Part shown: in pieces, positions 22,577 through 31,868 of the stretch | How the letters are laid out: every line of letters starts with the position of its first letter | Numbering within the stretch: position 1 is the first letter of the stretch | Virus record (IMG/VR): IMGVR_UViG_3300037010_001227 | Coordinates: 124,001 to 188,000 of that record | DNA length: 64,000 bases | Source: a virus | Direction: 5' to 3' (one strand) | The notes under the pieces: generated by a model | Database searches by the model: none | What the model saw: the letters and a program-made list of their open reading frames with translations, nothing else | What the model was told of the DNA's origin: nothing | Position numbers and translations under genes: made by a program

Positions 22577-23461
22577 ATGCGAAACATTCGATTGTTCGGT
22601 AAAATAATTCCATTGAAAGACAGGGATTGTGGACTGAATGGAAAGCCTGGTGAATTAAGGGAACCTTCAGTCAATATCTTTGTAAAGATCACTGATAATT
22701 GTAATGCAGCTTGTCCGTTCTGTGTCTTTACAAATGCTGCATATACTCGTTTTAATAACATCAAGTTCATTAACACTCTTGATACAATCAGGAGTCAAAT
22801 AAAAATATCTAAAATCTCTTTTACTGGTGGAGAACCTACTCTCCAGCGAGATACTTTAGATTTGGTTCTTTGGGGAATCCATAATCTTGATCCTAAAATC
22901 AATGTCACAGTAAATACAAATGGCTTTGATTTAGAAGCATTTCCTTACGATTACATCAATAATATGTCTCTCAGTAAGCATCATTACGATCCAGGTATTG
23001 ATGATGTAATCTTTGGACATAAAACATATAAGAGCGAAGAAATCAATAAAATGATTGCTTCTATTCCAAAAGAAAAATTACAGCTTTCTTGCAGTGTAGC
23101 TAAGAGTGGACTTTATAAGACAATTGATTCAACAGATGAAATCTATAAGTATCTTACTTTCTATGCTGGATTGGGAGTTTATGCTTTTGGTTTCAATTCT
23201 TTAATGGCTGTAAATGATTACTGTAAGAGTCATTATTTGAATACCCTTGAAATGTTGGACAAACTTCCTAATACAAGAAAGTCAATGTCTTGGTTACGTC
23301 CTGACAAGGGTTGTATGTGTAATAATTATGTTACAGCAACTCCTTCTGGATTAGTTACCAGTTATGCTAAGTGTAATAAAGACATTGCAGCTTGTGATAG
23401 CATTCTTGTGTTTGATGTAGACAAACTCATGCTTGGCTTCGGTGGAGAAGTCATTTATTAG
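22577..23461 (+). CDS. Radical SAM enzyme 1
   Basis: The 294-residue protein has the [4Fe-4S] motif CNAACPFC (C42, C46, C49), the SAM-binding FTGGEPT near residue 80 and a partial TIM barrel. Near the C-terminus GCMCNNY and CNKDIAAC provide extra Cys, but there is no full SPASM domain. It would cut S-adenosylmethionine to form a radical; the substrate is unknown. It starts directly at the previous stop. Confidence 0.85.
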   Translation: MRNIRLFGKIIPLKDRDCGLNGKPGELREPSVNIFVKITDNCNAACPFCVFTNAAYTRFNNIKFINTLDTIRSQIKISKISFTGGEPTLQRDTLDLVLWGIHNLDPKINVTVNTNGFDLEAFPYDYINNMSLSKHHYDPGIDDVIFGHKTYKSEEINKMIASIPKEKLQLSCSVAKSGLYKTIDSTDEIYKYLTFYAGLGVYAFGFNSLMAVNDYCKSHYLNTLEMLDKLPNTRKSMSWLRPDKGCMCNNYVTATPSGLVTSYAKCNKDIAACDSILVFDVDKLMLGFGGEVIY

Positions 23462-23469
23462 AAGATATA

Positions 23470-23672
23470 ATGTATACAAGAGAAAACTTTTTAAAAGAGA
23501 CTGGGCTTCAAGAATTATTTGATGTTACAATTCAATCAAGAGATTCTTTTATTGATGCTCTATTTGAAAAAAAAATGTAGCTAGTTACGCTGAATATACA
23601 ATCAAACAAGAACGTATTGGACATATTTATGATAAATTACTATTAAACCCATTCAATTTAGCTGGAATATGA
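23470..23672 (+). pseudogene. Small gene split by a frameshift at an A9 tract
   Basis: ATG 23470 opens MYTRENFLKETGLQELF and stops at TAG after GAAAAAAAAATG. In the -1 frame the coding sense resumes at once (NVASYAEYTIKQERIGHIYD) to TGA 23670, which overlaps the next ATG. Either one A is missing, or the A tract directs slippage. The joined product would be about 67 residues. Confidence 0.5.
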
Positions 23673-23866
23673 TCAAAGCTCCATTTGTTTGATATTGGCA
23701 TTGGATTGAAGATACTTTAGTCATCTTTTCTTTATCTTACATGCTGCCACACGTAGCTGTTATGTTGACAAAGAAAATTTCTAACTTTGTTGTCTGTGCT
23801 TCTTTTGAATTTCTGATGGTAGTGATTGGTCAAGTAACTAAAGCTTATCAAGAAAAGGATAAGTAA
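23669..23866 (+). pseudogene. Small membrane-protein gene with one in-frame TGA
   Basis: ATG 23669 (ATGA overlap with the gene before) encodes MIKAPFV, then TGA 23690, then YWHWIEDTLVIFSLSYMLPH and a second hydrophobic segment to TAA 23864. TGG to TGA would explain the stop. The end overlaps the next ATG. Confidence 0.5.
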
Positions 23867-24150
23867 TGTGCTGAGTATTAAGTAGTCATAGATGGTCTGA
23901 TTGGAGTCCAAAGAAAGAAATTCTAATTCAGACCGTAAGAGAAGAGTTTCCTCTTGTGTTTAATATTATCGTAGTAAGAGTAACACAAGAAAGAACTTGT
24001 CTAGTTTATAATGAAATACAAAGTAGATTAGTTGAAACTTATGAAAAACCAAAAAATATATTGGTTTTTATAAACAACAGAGATAATAATGGATTTGAAA
24101 GATATCGGATTTTATACTCTTTCAGACGAACGGGCACGAAGTGCCTCTAA
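23866..24150 (+). pseudogene. Small gene with TGA as codon 3
   Basis: ATG 23866 is coupled to the preceding stop. After MC and TGA 23872 the frame is open for 92 codons (SHRWSDWSPKKEILIQTV and so on). An internal ATG at 23956 could give a shorter product. Its end overlaps radical SAM enzyme 2 by 62 bases. Confidence 0.45.
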
Positions 24151-25060
24151 AACCTCACCTTTGATGCGCTGTGAATTGATTTTAACTGATCAGTGCAATT
24201 TCAAATGTCCTTATTGCCGTGGTCCTAAAGCTGGATTTGATGGTATTATGCCATTAGATCGAGCCAAATCTTATGTAGATTGGTGGGCAGGACAAGGACT
24301 TAAAAATATCAGATTCTCTGGTGGTGAGCCTACAGCTTATTACCAGTTACTTGATTTAGTGAAATTCACTAAGGAATCTGGTATTGAACGGATCGCTATT
24401 TCAACCAATGGCTCTGCTAAGTCAAGCTACTATATTGATCTTATTGAGGCCGGTGTAAACGATATATCCATATCCTTCGACGCCTGCTGTGCAGCTTTTG
24501 GTGACAAGATGGCTGGAGGTATCCCTGGAGCTTGGGAAAGAGTGGTTCAGAACGTCAAGATACTTTCCCAGCTTACTTATGTGACTCTTGGCATCGTTGT
24601 CACAGAAGAAACAGTAGATCAGTTGGAAGATGTGGTTAAGTTAGGTGCCGAGTTAGGTGCCCAGGATCTTCGTATTATTTCAGCAGCTCAATATAACGAG
24701 CTTCTAACTTCAGTAGAATTGCTACCTTCCACTTTAGTAGATAAATACCCTATTCTCAAGTATAGGGTGAATAATATTAAATCAGGGAGGAATGTAAGAG
24801 GTATCCAAAAAACAGATTCACATAAATGTCCTCTTGTATTAGATGATATGCTTATTATTGGAGATAGTCATTTTCCATGCGTTATTTATGCACGGGAGCA
24901 TGGAGAACCTATTGGTAAAGTTACTTCCAATACACGCGAAGATAGATATCAGTGGTATCTAAAACATGATACACATCTTGATAGTATCTGCAAGATTAAC
25001 TGTTTAGATGTCTGCGTTGATTACTCCAACAAATACATGGAGTTTCACGACACGGAATGA
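24089..25060 (+). CDS. Radical SAM enzyme 2
   Basis: The 323-residue protein has CNFKCPYC (C36, C40, C43), FSGGEPT near residue 77, and a C-terminal Cys group (HKCPL, HFPCV, SICKINCLDVC) that could hold an auxiliary cluster. MoaA/NifB-type proteins with such tails modify peptides or small molecules; no partner is evident beside it. It is unlike enzyme 1 outside the core motifs, so the two are not recent duplicates. Confidence 0.85.
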   Translation: MDLKDIGFYTLSDERARSASKTSPLMRCELILTDQCNFKCPYCRGPKAGFDGIMPLDRAKSYVDWWAGQGLKNIRFSGGEPTAYYQLLDLVKFTKESGIERIAISTNGSAKSSYYIDLIEAGVNDISISFDACCAAFGDKMAGGIPGAWERVVQNVKILSQLTYVTLGIVVTEETVDQLEDVVKLGAELGAQDLRIISAAQYNELLTSVELLPSTLVDKYPILKYRVNNIKSGRNVRGIQKTDSHKCPLVLDDMLIIGDSHFPCVIYAREHGEPIGKVTSNTREDRYQWYLKHDTHLDSICKINCLDVCVDYSNKYMEFHDTE

Positions 25061-25112
25061 TATTTCTTAAACTTTCTATCTAAATATATTGTGGAATCTT
25101 TATAAATCCAGG

Positions 25113-25869
25113 TCAAAAATGTTTTACATACTGTACTTCCATGTAGAGCAAATTGACTAATTTCTGAACCTTTTTAGCATGACAAACAATAGAGTTTTTA
25201 CTATAATGTTTTAAAAAATGTTTTTTAAGTGTTTCACAAAACTGTGTGGTTCCAAGAATAGAGATAGATAGTTGCCCAGCTTTAGTCATATTTACAGAAC
25301 CGTTACCATCAAAATAACCACGAACAAAGTGTGGTATTAGAGAATCTGGTAGAAACGTTGGAAAAGTTACTTTAAGACTTTTGGCTTTTACTAATCCCAA
25401 CGTTTCTACCTGCTTACTAATATGTTTATTGGTTATAGATAGACAATATGTTGCTTTAGATTGATACTGTTTATCTTTAACTGTATTCAATCTTGAGGGT
25501 CTAAAGGTTAATGGTTTTGGTGTGTAATATGGATAAGATTGCTTAACTGTTCTAAAAGAGTTTTATCTGATTCTGTTAATATAAGTCTTACAGAATTGGT
25601 TTCTGGACTATTACAACCATCAGCATATAGAATACCAAGAAAATATGCTTTTTCAGGTGTATTAATACTATCAAAATAATCTTTTTTGAGTTGATATTTT
25701 CTACTTCGCTCATTCATAGATATAATAGTTACATTTTGGTTTTCAAAAAATTAAGTAACCCTGTGCAAGAAACACCATAATCTGGAGCCATTGATAGTGC
25801 TAACTCACCATTTACATATCTACTAATCAACCCATCTTTTACAGCTAATAACTTTGATACTGCTGGCAT
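25113..25869 (-). pseudogene. LAGLIDADG homing endonuclease, broken
   Basis: In order on the minus strand: a helix-turn-helix (DGLISRYVNGELALSMAPDYG), a first LAGLIDADG motif (AYFLGILYADG) and a second (VRGYFDGNGSV). Two frameshifts, near 25735 and 25508, split the gene into three frames. It lies between + strand genes, not inside one. Confidence 0.8.
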
Positions 25870-25909
25870 ACTATTAATTGTGTTTGGAAGGTTACCATGG
25901 AGTAAAATA

Positions 25910-26185
25910 ATGAAACTACCTCAGTTGTCTCCCTTGAATTTTACTTATTGCTCTTGGGAAGCTGGTGCATTTCATAAAGAACTTGGCATTGAACTACGGT
26001 ATGAAAAACTAAATCAAGAGCATGTTCGACGTGTATTTAAAGAACATGCTCTTGGTTGGTGTCCTGCTGAGAAATTAACAGTAAGACCTAAAGTTGATCA
26101 TGTTGCAATAATGCTTGAAGTTCAAGGTCAACTTGGATGGTTTCATTTGACCAATAATGAATTTAATCTAATATTTGGAGATTAA
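25910..26185 (+). CDS. Hypothetical protein, 91 aa
   Basis: ATGGAG before ATG 25910. A soluble compact protein with conserved-looking Trp and His (GAFHKELG, LGWCPAEK). It abuts the next gene exactly. Unknown. Confidence 0.6.
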   Translation: MKLPQLSPLNFTYCSWEAGAFHKELGIELRYEKLNQEHVRRVFKEHALGWCPAEKLTVRPKVDHVAIMLEVQGQLGWFHLTNNEFNLIFGD

Positions 26186-26461
26186 ATGTTTACTCCTTGG
26201 GATATAAATCAACCACCAGATTTTGTAAATGAGTTGGGTATTAAATGGTGGTTTGACGCTGAAACTACTAAGTGGGCACACAGAAAGGATTCTAAAGGAA
26301 TTTCTCTACCTGATATTCATTGTTTTTTCATTGAAAAACCTGATGGCTATAAATCTCGTGTTTTAATTCAAAATAATAAAGACATTTATGAATCTCAGTC
26401 TCTTGAAGCAGTTGCTTGTCGTATTGACATTTTAAAATGCATTAAACAAGAAGAAGTATAA
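26186..26461 (+). CDS. Hypothetical protein, 91 aa
   Basis: The ATG follows the previous stop without a gap, with TTTGGAGA upstream. Trp- and Asp-rich N-terminus (PWDINQPPDFVNELGIKWWF). No family known; probably co-translated with its neighbour. Confidence 0.6.
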   Translation: MFTPWDINQPPDFVNELGIKWWFDAETTKWAHRKDSKGISLPDIHCFFIEKPDGYKSRVLIQNNKDIYESQSLEAVACRIDILKCIKQEEV

Positions 26462-26469
26462 ATGAAAAT

Positions 26470-26658
26470 ATGACTCCTAGTTAAACTTTAAATATATCTT
26501 ATACTGAAAGTCTTAAAAATCTGTTTGGTGAGATAAAACTTATTATGCTGTTTAAATGGAGTATTTTAAGTTATAATCCTGTAATAAATTCAATCAACCT
26601 TTTAAAATACACTGAAGGTATAAAAGAAATTACAGTATTTAAACTAGGTGGATTTTAA
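26470..26658 (+). pseudogene. Small gene with an early in-frame TAA
   Basis: ATG 26470, TAA 26482, then an open coding-like frame to TAA 26656. CAA to TAA would explain it. The next 90 bases (26659-26748) hold a further broken frame that ends by ATGA overlap at 26749. Confidence 0.35.
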
Positions 26659-26748
26659 TAAAGGATGTAAAAATAGTAATTATTGGTAAACTCGTGCTGT
26701 TGAATCAGCAGTCAAACTATTATTTCGTTCATTTCGTAGGAGATCAAT

Positions 26749-27147
26749 ATGAATATCCACCAAAAATACTATAGTAAGACTATGGAAGAAATGCTTACTT
26801 TAACAGAATGTGCTGTTCGTGCAGATTCTTATTCATCTCGCATGCTTTGGGTTGAAAATAGAACTCATTTTGATCCTAAACATATCAGAACTTGGGAACA
26901 AATCAATTTTGGATTTAGTCCAACTATTGATTATGTTAAACTGACAAATTCAGAATATACTGATGAAGAGTATCCAATTTGTGTGGAATTGTTTTGGGCT
27001 GAAGTTTCTAGCAAACTGATCCTTTTTTATCATTGTTGTTCCATGGTGTCACACTATGCAATTGTAGAAGAGTGGATTGACAAGATGTGCCCAAATAAGA
27101 AACATAAAACTGATGCAATGAATTTTTATACTTGTTTTAGAGACTAA
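26749..27147 (+). CDS. Hypothetical protein, 132 aa
   Basis: TAGGAGA before the ATG. Soluble, Tyr- and Glu-rich, with one aliphatic strand near residues 84-98. A pair of Cys near residues 97-98 is the only unusual feature. Unknown. Confidence 0.6.
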   Translation: MNIHQKYYSKTMEEMLTLTECAVRADSYSSRMLWVENRTHFDPKHIRTWEQINFGFSPTIDYVKLTNSEYTDEEYPICVELFWAEVSSKLILFYHCCSMVSHYAIVEEWIDKMCPNKKHKTDAMNFYTCFRD

Positions 27148-27150
27148 ATG

Positions 27151-27412
27151 CATTATATACTGGATTTTAATTTCATCTATTTTCTATGCTTGAGAATACT
27201 TTTCTAACCGGTATACTCTTGAACCTAGAATACCTTGGGTGCTATTAGTAGTAACATCATATTCTATTGGAGTTCTTTTATGGCTACCTGCTGCAATACA
27301 TCAGAAAAATCATTTGAGTATAGCAAGCACTATTTGGCCTGTAGTTGCATTAACAATGACAGTTTTAATAGGCTTGTTTTTATTTAATGGACATTTGAGT
27401 TTAGTAAATTAG
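27151..27412 (+). pseudogene. Two-to-three-pass membrane protein gene, broken
   Basis: One frame encodes IIYWILISSIFYA, TGA, then EYFSNRYTLEPRIPWVLLVV and two more hydrophobic segments to TAG 27410. The stop sits where Trp would fit, and no standard start is in frame. Confidence 0.45.
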
Positions 27413-27461
27413 ATAGGACTCTTTCTGGGAGTAGTAGCAATACTATATTACTAAGTGTATA

Positions 27462-27878
27462 ATGGACAAAACACTATTTAAATCAACTGGTAAATTACAT
27501 TACTCAATAACAGATGTAGGATACAAATTAATAGTTGCTGTAGATCCTGGAATAGCGATGTATTATCGTAGTATGATTCCCAAATACATCGCTATTCCCA
27601 GACCACAGAAATATCCTACTCATATATCCGTTGTGAGAAAGGAAATCCCGCCAAATCTACAGTTCTGGGGAAAATATAACGAGGAACTTGTCGAATTTTT
27701 CTATAGCCCTGTTATCCATAATGACGATAGGTATTTCTGGCTTAATGCTTTTTGCACTCGTTTAGAGGATATTAGAGCAGAGTTAGGATTACCTATATCC
27801 TCTAAATACACAAGACCTCCTACTGGGTTTGAAAAGTGTTTCCATATCACGATAGGTAATATAAAGGAAGTAAAATGA
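27462..27878 (+). CDS. 2H phosphoesterase-like protein
   Basis: The 138-residue protein has two HxT/S motifs at the right distance, THIS (His 54) and FHIT (His 128), each followed by a strand, as in the 2H phosphoesterase superfamily (LigT, ThpR, and viral 2',5'-phosphodiesterases). These enzymes open cyclic phosphates or cut 2'-5' linkages, in RNA repair or against cyclic-nucleotide signalling. Length is shorter than LigT. Substrate unknown. Confidence 0.7.
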   Translation: MDKTLFKSTGKLHYSITDVGYKLIVAVDPGIAMYYRSMIPKYIAIPRPQKYPTHISVVRKEIPPNLQFWGKYNEELVEFFYSPVIHNDDRYFWLNAFCTRLEDIRAELGLPISSKYTRPPTGFEKCFHITIGNIKEVK

Positions 27879-28126
27879 TTACCTTAGACAAGGTTTTATT
27901 TAGTGTACTATTCATTATCTACATAGTACTAATAGAGCTTGTGTAGCGGTAGAAACATTAAATTTGGTTTCTCTACTTCAGGAATAGCTGATATAATTGA
28001 GAAAAGAAACTATTATTTGAAACAGTAACCATTAGCGATGAACAACAGGTCTTAAATATCCCTGCCTGCCATTTCAAGCGATATTGCGGTGGTGCAGGTA
28101 ATTGGAAGATTCATACTAACTTTTAA
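27875..28126 (+). pseudogene. Broken small gene
   Basis: ATG 27875 overlaps the previous stop and encodes 23 hydrophobic residues before TAG. Several stops follow; then ETVTISDEQQVLNIPACH and a Cys/Gly-rich end read openly in another frame to 28126. Probably one or two decayed genes. Confidence 0.35.
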
Positions 28127-28151
28127 TCACAAATCTCTTTGAGGTAAGAAA

Positions 28152-28358
28152 ATGGCAGAGGGCCAGACAATACCAAAACTCTATATGGTAATTGGTATGT
28201 TCAACGATAATATTTATGGTAAACATACCTCTTATACAGACGCTTCAAAACAGGCTTCTGACCTCTGTAAAACTGCTCCAGACAAAGATTTTATTGTATT
28301 TGAAGCAGTTACTCGGCATAAAGCTGTTCTTATGGTTGAATCTATACCTATGAGATAG
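28152..28358 (+). CDS. Hypothetical protein, 68 aa
   Basis: GAGGTAAG before the ATG. Beta-alpha-beta pattern (LYMVIGMFNDNIYG, then a helix with DLCKTAPDKD, then FIVFEAVTRH). Similar in layout to the 76-residue protein at 8976. Unknown. Confidence 0.55.
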   Translation: MAEGQTIPKLYMVIGMFNDNIYGKHTSYTDASKQASDLCKTAPDKDFIVFEAVTRHKAVLMVESIPMR

Positions 28359-28484
28359 TTATGAATCAAATTATTGTAACTTACTTTTTTTACAATGGTA
28401 ATTCAATCTTTAGTTAAACTTGCGGGCACGGCAGGCGGCAGTGGTGGGTTCTATCCCTGTAAATGGAGATAAAATGAAGATAAA

Positions 28485-28583
28485 GTGAAGATTACTTGTA
28501 GTATTGCACTATAAGTAACTGATAGAATTTGGCTAATTAATCAAAATGGAACAATAGAACTTTATGCTACTTTGGAGCAATAA
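28485..28583 (+). pseudogene. Small gene with an in-frame TAA
   Basis: From GTG 28485: MKITCSIAL, TAA 28512, then VTDRIWLINQNGTIELYATLEQ ending in a TAATG overlap with the next gene. CAA to TAA would restore it. Confidence 0.4.
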
Positions 28584-28963
28584 TGACAAAGGAAGAGATT
28601 GATAAACTTGCCATTATTTATAAAGGCAATAACATTGGATATTTAAATCCAACTCTTATCAAGAAAAACAGTATTACAGACAACGAAATAGAAGAGTTAA
28701 AACGTCTTCATTGTATCAAAGCTCATATTTTTGAGCAAATGGAGAAAACAGACGATCCAAAGTTACTCAAATCATTTGCTAAAGATGTAACAGAAACAGA
28801 GTTTGCACTTCAAAAAACCTGGCGTTTCATTCCTGATGAAACAATGCATGAATGGTATAAAGTTCCTAAATGCCAATGCAGTAAGATGGATAACGCAGAA
28901 CGACGTGGGACAAAATACCAAGTTATTAATGGTAATTGCCCTGTTCATGGTAGTGCAGAATGA
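28583..28963 (+). CDS. Hypothetical protein with zinc-knuckle end, 126 aa
   Basis: The start overlaps the upstream stop. Helical N-terminal two thirds; the C-terminus has CQCSKM and NCPVHG, a likely zinc site. A small-ribosome-protein look, but no family match by eye. Confidence 0.6.
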   Translation: MTKEEIDKLAIIYKGNNIGYLNPTLIKKNSITDNEIEELKRLHCIKAHIFEQMEKTDDPKLLKSFAKDVTETEFALQKTWRFIPDETMHEWYKVPKCQCSKMDNAERRGTKYQVINGNCPVHGSAE

Positions 28964-29078
28964 TTACATTACCGTTCTATACAGTAGTGGAGAAGTTCTG
29001 TTTCTAAGTGAGATAGTAGAAGAAGTATATGGCTGGCTTCCAATTCCTGAATGTCCTTTTGCACCGGATAAATCATGA
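28953..29078 (+). CDS. 41-residue hypothetical protein
   Basis: I use GTG 28953, inside the previous gene. Coding sense is clear (ITVLYSSGEVLFLSEIVEEV), but the start is uncertain; a longer frame upstream is a shadow. It overlaps the next ATG (ATGA). Confidence 0.4.
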   Translation: MQNDYITVLYSSGEVLFLSEIVEEVYGWLPIPECPFAPDKS

Positions 29079-29266
29079 CCCCGCGAAGAAAAGAACTTAT
29101 TAACGGAGTTAAAATAGAAGAATACTATTGGGCAGGTGATTATCCATGTTATGTTGATAATCTTTTGTCTAAAGATTCTTATAATATAACAAAAGAATTG
29201 TTATTATCTGGTAAAAAACCAAACTTAGTCACTGCACCTAGGAGAAATAATGAAGATTGCTGCTGA
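29075..29266 (+). CDS. Hypothetical protein, 63 aa
   Basis: It begins in the previous stop (ATGA) and overlaps the nucleotidyltransferase start by 17 bases. Basic, Tyr-rich. Unknown. Confidence 0.5.
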   Translation: MTPRRKELINGVKIEEYYWAGDYPCYVDNLLSKDSYNITKELLLSGKKPNLVTAPRRNNEDCC

Positions 29267-30254
29267 TAAGATTGTATTTAGTGGCCTTGCTGGTTCCAGA
29301 CTTTATGGAGTAGCTAATGCTAACTCGGATACAGACATTAAATGCGTGTTTGCACATAGTTTAGATGGTCTTATTTTGAATGAAAAAGACACGGATAGAA
29401 TAAAAGATCCTTCTGTAAATAGTGAGACTGAGTGGTTTTCAATTAGAAAGTTCTCCAGCCTTCTTGCACAGAACCAGACTGTAGCAATTGAACTTCTATT
29501 TATTCCACAGTCTCATATTATTACTACATCAGCAGCTTGGGAAGAACTTCTTGAGAATAGAGATAAGATTATCTCCAAAAACATTATGCCTTTTGTAGGA
29601 TATGCACGAAATCAGGCTCGTCTATATTCTGTAAAGGGTGATAGACTTGAATTTCTGCATGAAATTAAAAAACTTGTAGAACAATTCAAGAAAACTTGTG
29701 TTGCTTTAGAACCAACTTGTATTGGAATTACAGAATATCTAAATACATTTGATATTCTTGATACATGGATTGATAAGGATTTTATTTCCTTTGAAACAAG
29801 AAAAACACCTAATGGTAAAGATAACAAAATGGTGATGATTCTTGGGCGAGGGTTTGAAGAATTTTGCACTCCAGACCTCTGGTTAGAACGAATCGAAACT
29901 CAAATCAATAAATACGGTGAACGTGCTGAAATGGCTGAAGAAAACAAAGGCCATGATTTAAAGGCAACTTACCATGCTGTTAGAATCATTCAAGAAGCAA
30001 TGGATCTTCTTGATACTGGAATATTAGAGTTTCCGCGACCAGAAGCTCAGTTACTTCGTGAGATTCGTAATGGTAAGTATGATTATCGTTACACTTGTGA
30101 TCTAATTCAGGCTATGACTAAAGAATTAGAAATCAAAATGACAGCATCTACTTTACGAGAAACTCCAGACAAGAATTGGTTAACTTCTTGGGCACTTCGT
30201 TATCAACGTGCTTATGTTGTAGATGATTTTGAAGTTATCGCTAAAATCAATTAG
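29250..30254 (+). CDS. Predicted nucleotidyltransferase (pol beta superfamily)
   Basis: Residues 11-31 hold the signature SGLAGSRLYGVANANSDTDIK, i.e. GS...G...SDxD, with a helical C-terminal domain to residue 334. This matches the YcgL/RlaP-type group, whose phage members are common. Members transfer a nucleotide to RNA, protein or small molecules; the target here is unknown. ACCTAGGAGA precedes the ATG. Confidence 0.8.
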   Translation: MKIAADKIVFSGLAGSRLYGVANANSDTDIKCVFAHSLDGLILNEKDTDRIKDPSVNSETEWFSIRKFSSLLAQNQTVAIELLFIPQSHIITTSAAWEELLENRDKIISKNIMPFVGYARNQARLYSVKGDRLEFLHEIKKLVEQFKKTCVALEPTCIGITEYLNTFDILDTWIDKDFISFETRKTPNGKDNKMVMILGRGFEEFCTPDLWLERIETQINKYGERAEMAEENKGHDLKATYHAVRIIQEAMDLLDTGILEFPRPEAQLLREIRNGKYDYRYTCDLIQAMTKELEIKMTASTLRETPDKNWLTSWALRYQRAYVVDDFEVIAKIN

Positions 30255-30263
30255 GATTATATA

Positions 30264-30554
30264 ATGAGCCGACGAGATGTGCAAGTAATTGATGATCGTT
30301 ATGATATTCTTACTAAAGAGAATGCAGAACTAAAACGTTAATTAATTGCCATTTCGTCGGTAGCTAAATAGCTTGACAGCATGAGAGATAATGAAAGTGC
30401 TAAATTGAAAGCTGAGATAGTTGACATAACTCTTTATGTTGACGAGGCTACACTAACTCGCACTAAAATGTTAGCTGAACGCAGATATGGTCTTGTTTAT
30501 TATTATTATAAAGCTGTTGTTTTAGTAGGACAGCAAGCCAGTCTTAATTTTTAA
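30264..30554 (+). pseudogene. Small gene with in-frame TAA and TAG
   Basis: TTAGGA before ATG 30264. The frame runs 97 codons to TAA 30552 and is interrupted only by TAA 30339 and TAG 30369; both follow patterns (KR-stop-LIAI, AK-stop-LDSM) where Gln fits. The rest is a helical coiled-coil-like protein with no frameshift. Confidence 0.55.
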
Positions 30555-30798
30555 GGGTTTACTGGAACATAGCCCAAACGAACCTTGGTATACGGTTAAC
30601 TGGGCTTTGGTAATGCTGTAAAATACCTTATTAGTTGTAGTAAATATATACCTTTTACTTCTACAACTAAAAGATATTCACATATTACGAGAAATCCAGT
30701 ATGCAGATTACAACTAACAAAAACAATTATTAATTTGTTTAAAAACAATTTTGTGTAAATAACAATTTACCTGTTACGAACAGAAAATGGAATAATAT
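30555..30798 (+). other. Non-coding gap with two inverted repeats
   Basis: No gene is visible in these 244 bases. AGCCCA...TGGGCT (30575-30606) and TAGTTGTAG...CTACAACTA (about 30630-30671) could form hairpins; neither has a T tract. The 3' part is very AT-rich and leads to the ribosome site of the phosphoesterase gene. Confidence 0.35.
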
Positions 30799-31398
30799 AT
30801 GATATTCATAACAAGTGACTTACATATAGGACATAAGAGGATATTGGAATTATGTCCTAATCGACCGTTTAAAACTGTCGATGAAATGAATGAAAAATTA
30901 GTAGAAAACTTTAATGACGTTGTATTAAAAACAGATATTGTCTATTGTCTTGGTGATTTCTGTATGGGAGATAGAATACAAAATCTAAAATATCTTTCAA
31001 AGTTCAACGGACAGTGGCATTTAATCGCAGGCAACCACGATTATCCTTATGATCATCGAGATAGGGAAAAGTGGTTAAAGATTTATTCTGATGCTGGCTT
31101 TGAATCAATTCAAAGAGTAGCTGTGCTAACAGATGTTAAACTTAAACACTGGACAAAACCCATCCGACTACAACACTTTCCTTTGCTTGAAGCCGGAATC
31201 CAGGATCATATTGATTCCAAAGTCAGGTTTGCACATGACAGGCTTCCAGATAATGGTAGCCTTCATCTTTCTGGCCATACTCATAGTACTAATAAAATAG
31301 CGTGTAAAAATAATATTCATGTTGGTTGCGATGCCTGGGATTTTCGTCCTGTAAGCATCATTGATATTATACACCTTCACAATGAGCAAGGTTGGTAA
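30799..31398 (+). CDS. Calcineurin-like metallophosphoesterase
   Basis: The 199-residue protein shows all metal motifs: SDLHIGH (6-12), GDFCMGD (52-58), GNHD (78-81), then HFPLL and SGHTHS in the C-terminal half. It hydrolyses phosphoesters with two metal ions; single-domain members act on cyclic nucleotides, nucleotides or protein phosphate. Phage relatives are common, substrates mostly unknown. Its stop overlaps the next start. Confidence 0.88.
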   Translation: MIFITSDLHIGHKRILELCPNRPFKTVDEMNEKLVENFNDVVLKTDIVYCLGDFCMGDRIQNLKYLSKFNGQWHLIAGNHDYPYDHRDREKWLKIYSDAGFESIQRVAVLTDVKLKHWTKPIRLQHFPLLEAGIQDHIDSKVRFAHDRLPDNGSLHLSGHTHSTNKIACKNNIHVGCDAWDFRPVSIIDIIHLHNEQGW

Positions 31399-31628
31399 TG
31401 ACCCATTGGAGATTGTTTTTACTACCAGAAGGTCCATTTTTTGAACGGCAATTTATAACAAAAGAAGCTGTCGTTCTCTTTATAAGAGATAATTTATTTT
31501 TTTGTTCCAATATTAAGAAGCCTTATAATAAAGATTTCTTAATCGCGGCGCCCGATATGGTTTCATTTATTCCAGAAGAATATACTGAGATAGAAAAATG
31601 TTTATTAGAAATAGTGGAGGTAGAATAA
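31398..31628 (+). CDS. FHLPS-family paralogue 1, 76 aa
   Basis: ATG 31398 overlaps the phosphoesterase stop (TAATG). WRLFLLPEGPFFERQFITKEAVVLFIR corresponds to the FHxPxS strand-loop-helix of the next genes. First of four tandem short relatives; function unknown. Confidence 0.5.
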   Translation: MTHWRLFLLPEGPFFERQFITKEAVVLFIRDNLFFCSNIKKPYNKDFLIAAPDMVSFIPEEYTEIEKCLLEIVEVE

Positions 31629-31868
31629 ATGTATGCAATAATTCATTTGGGGACATCTGAACGAGTTGTTGAATCCACCAATAAAAATTGGTTACACAAT
31701 ATTGTTGATGGGTTCAAGATTTGTAAACATAATAAAACATACAATTGGAGAATAGTCCGTCCTGAATATAATGTAACCAAGATAGATTATACTGTTTATT
31801 CTAAGTGTGAGTTTGAGATAATGTCAATTGAACATTCTACGGGAGATAAACTCTGTTATGGCATATAA
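31629..31868 (+). CDS. FHLPS-family paralogue 2, 79 aa
   Basis: It starts directly after the previous stop with TGGAGG upstream. YAIIHLGTSERVVESTNKNWL keeps the layout; C-terminal CEFEIMSIEH replaces FDIIEV. The last 11 bases overlap the next gene. Confidence 0.5.
   Translation: MYAIIHLGTSERVVESTNKNWLHNIVDGFKICKHNKTYNWRIVRPEYNVTKIDYTVYSKCEFEIMSIEHSTGDKLCYGI

Noticed and set aside
25113-25869. Self-splicing intron or intein hosting the LAGLIDADG endonuclease
   Set aside because: The flanking genes are complete and unrelated, and no intron core or intein splice motifs are visible; it is a free-standing insertion.
27930-27990. Possible tRNA with stem GAAAC/GTTTC
   Set aside because: No acceptor stem, T arm or CCA.
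28420-28470. tRNA-like T-arm, GGGTTCTATCCC
   Set aside because: No acceptor stem or anticodon arm could be placed around it, and it is local GC-rich sequence in a region of decayed genes.
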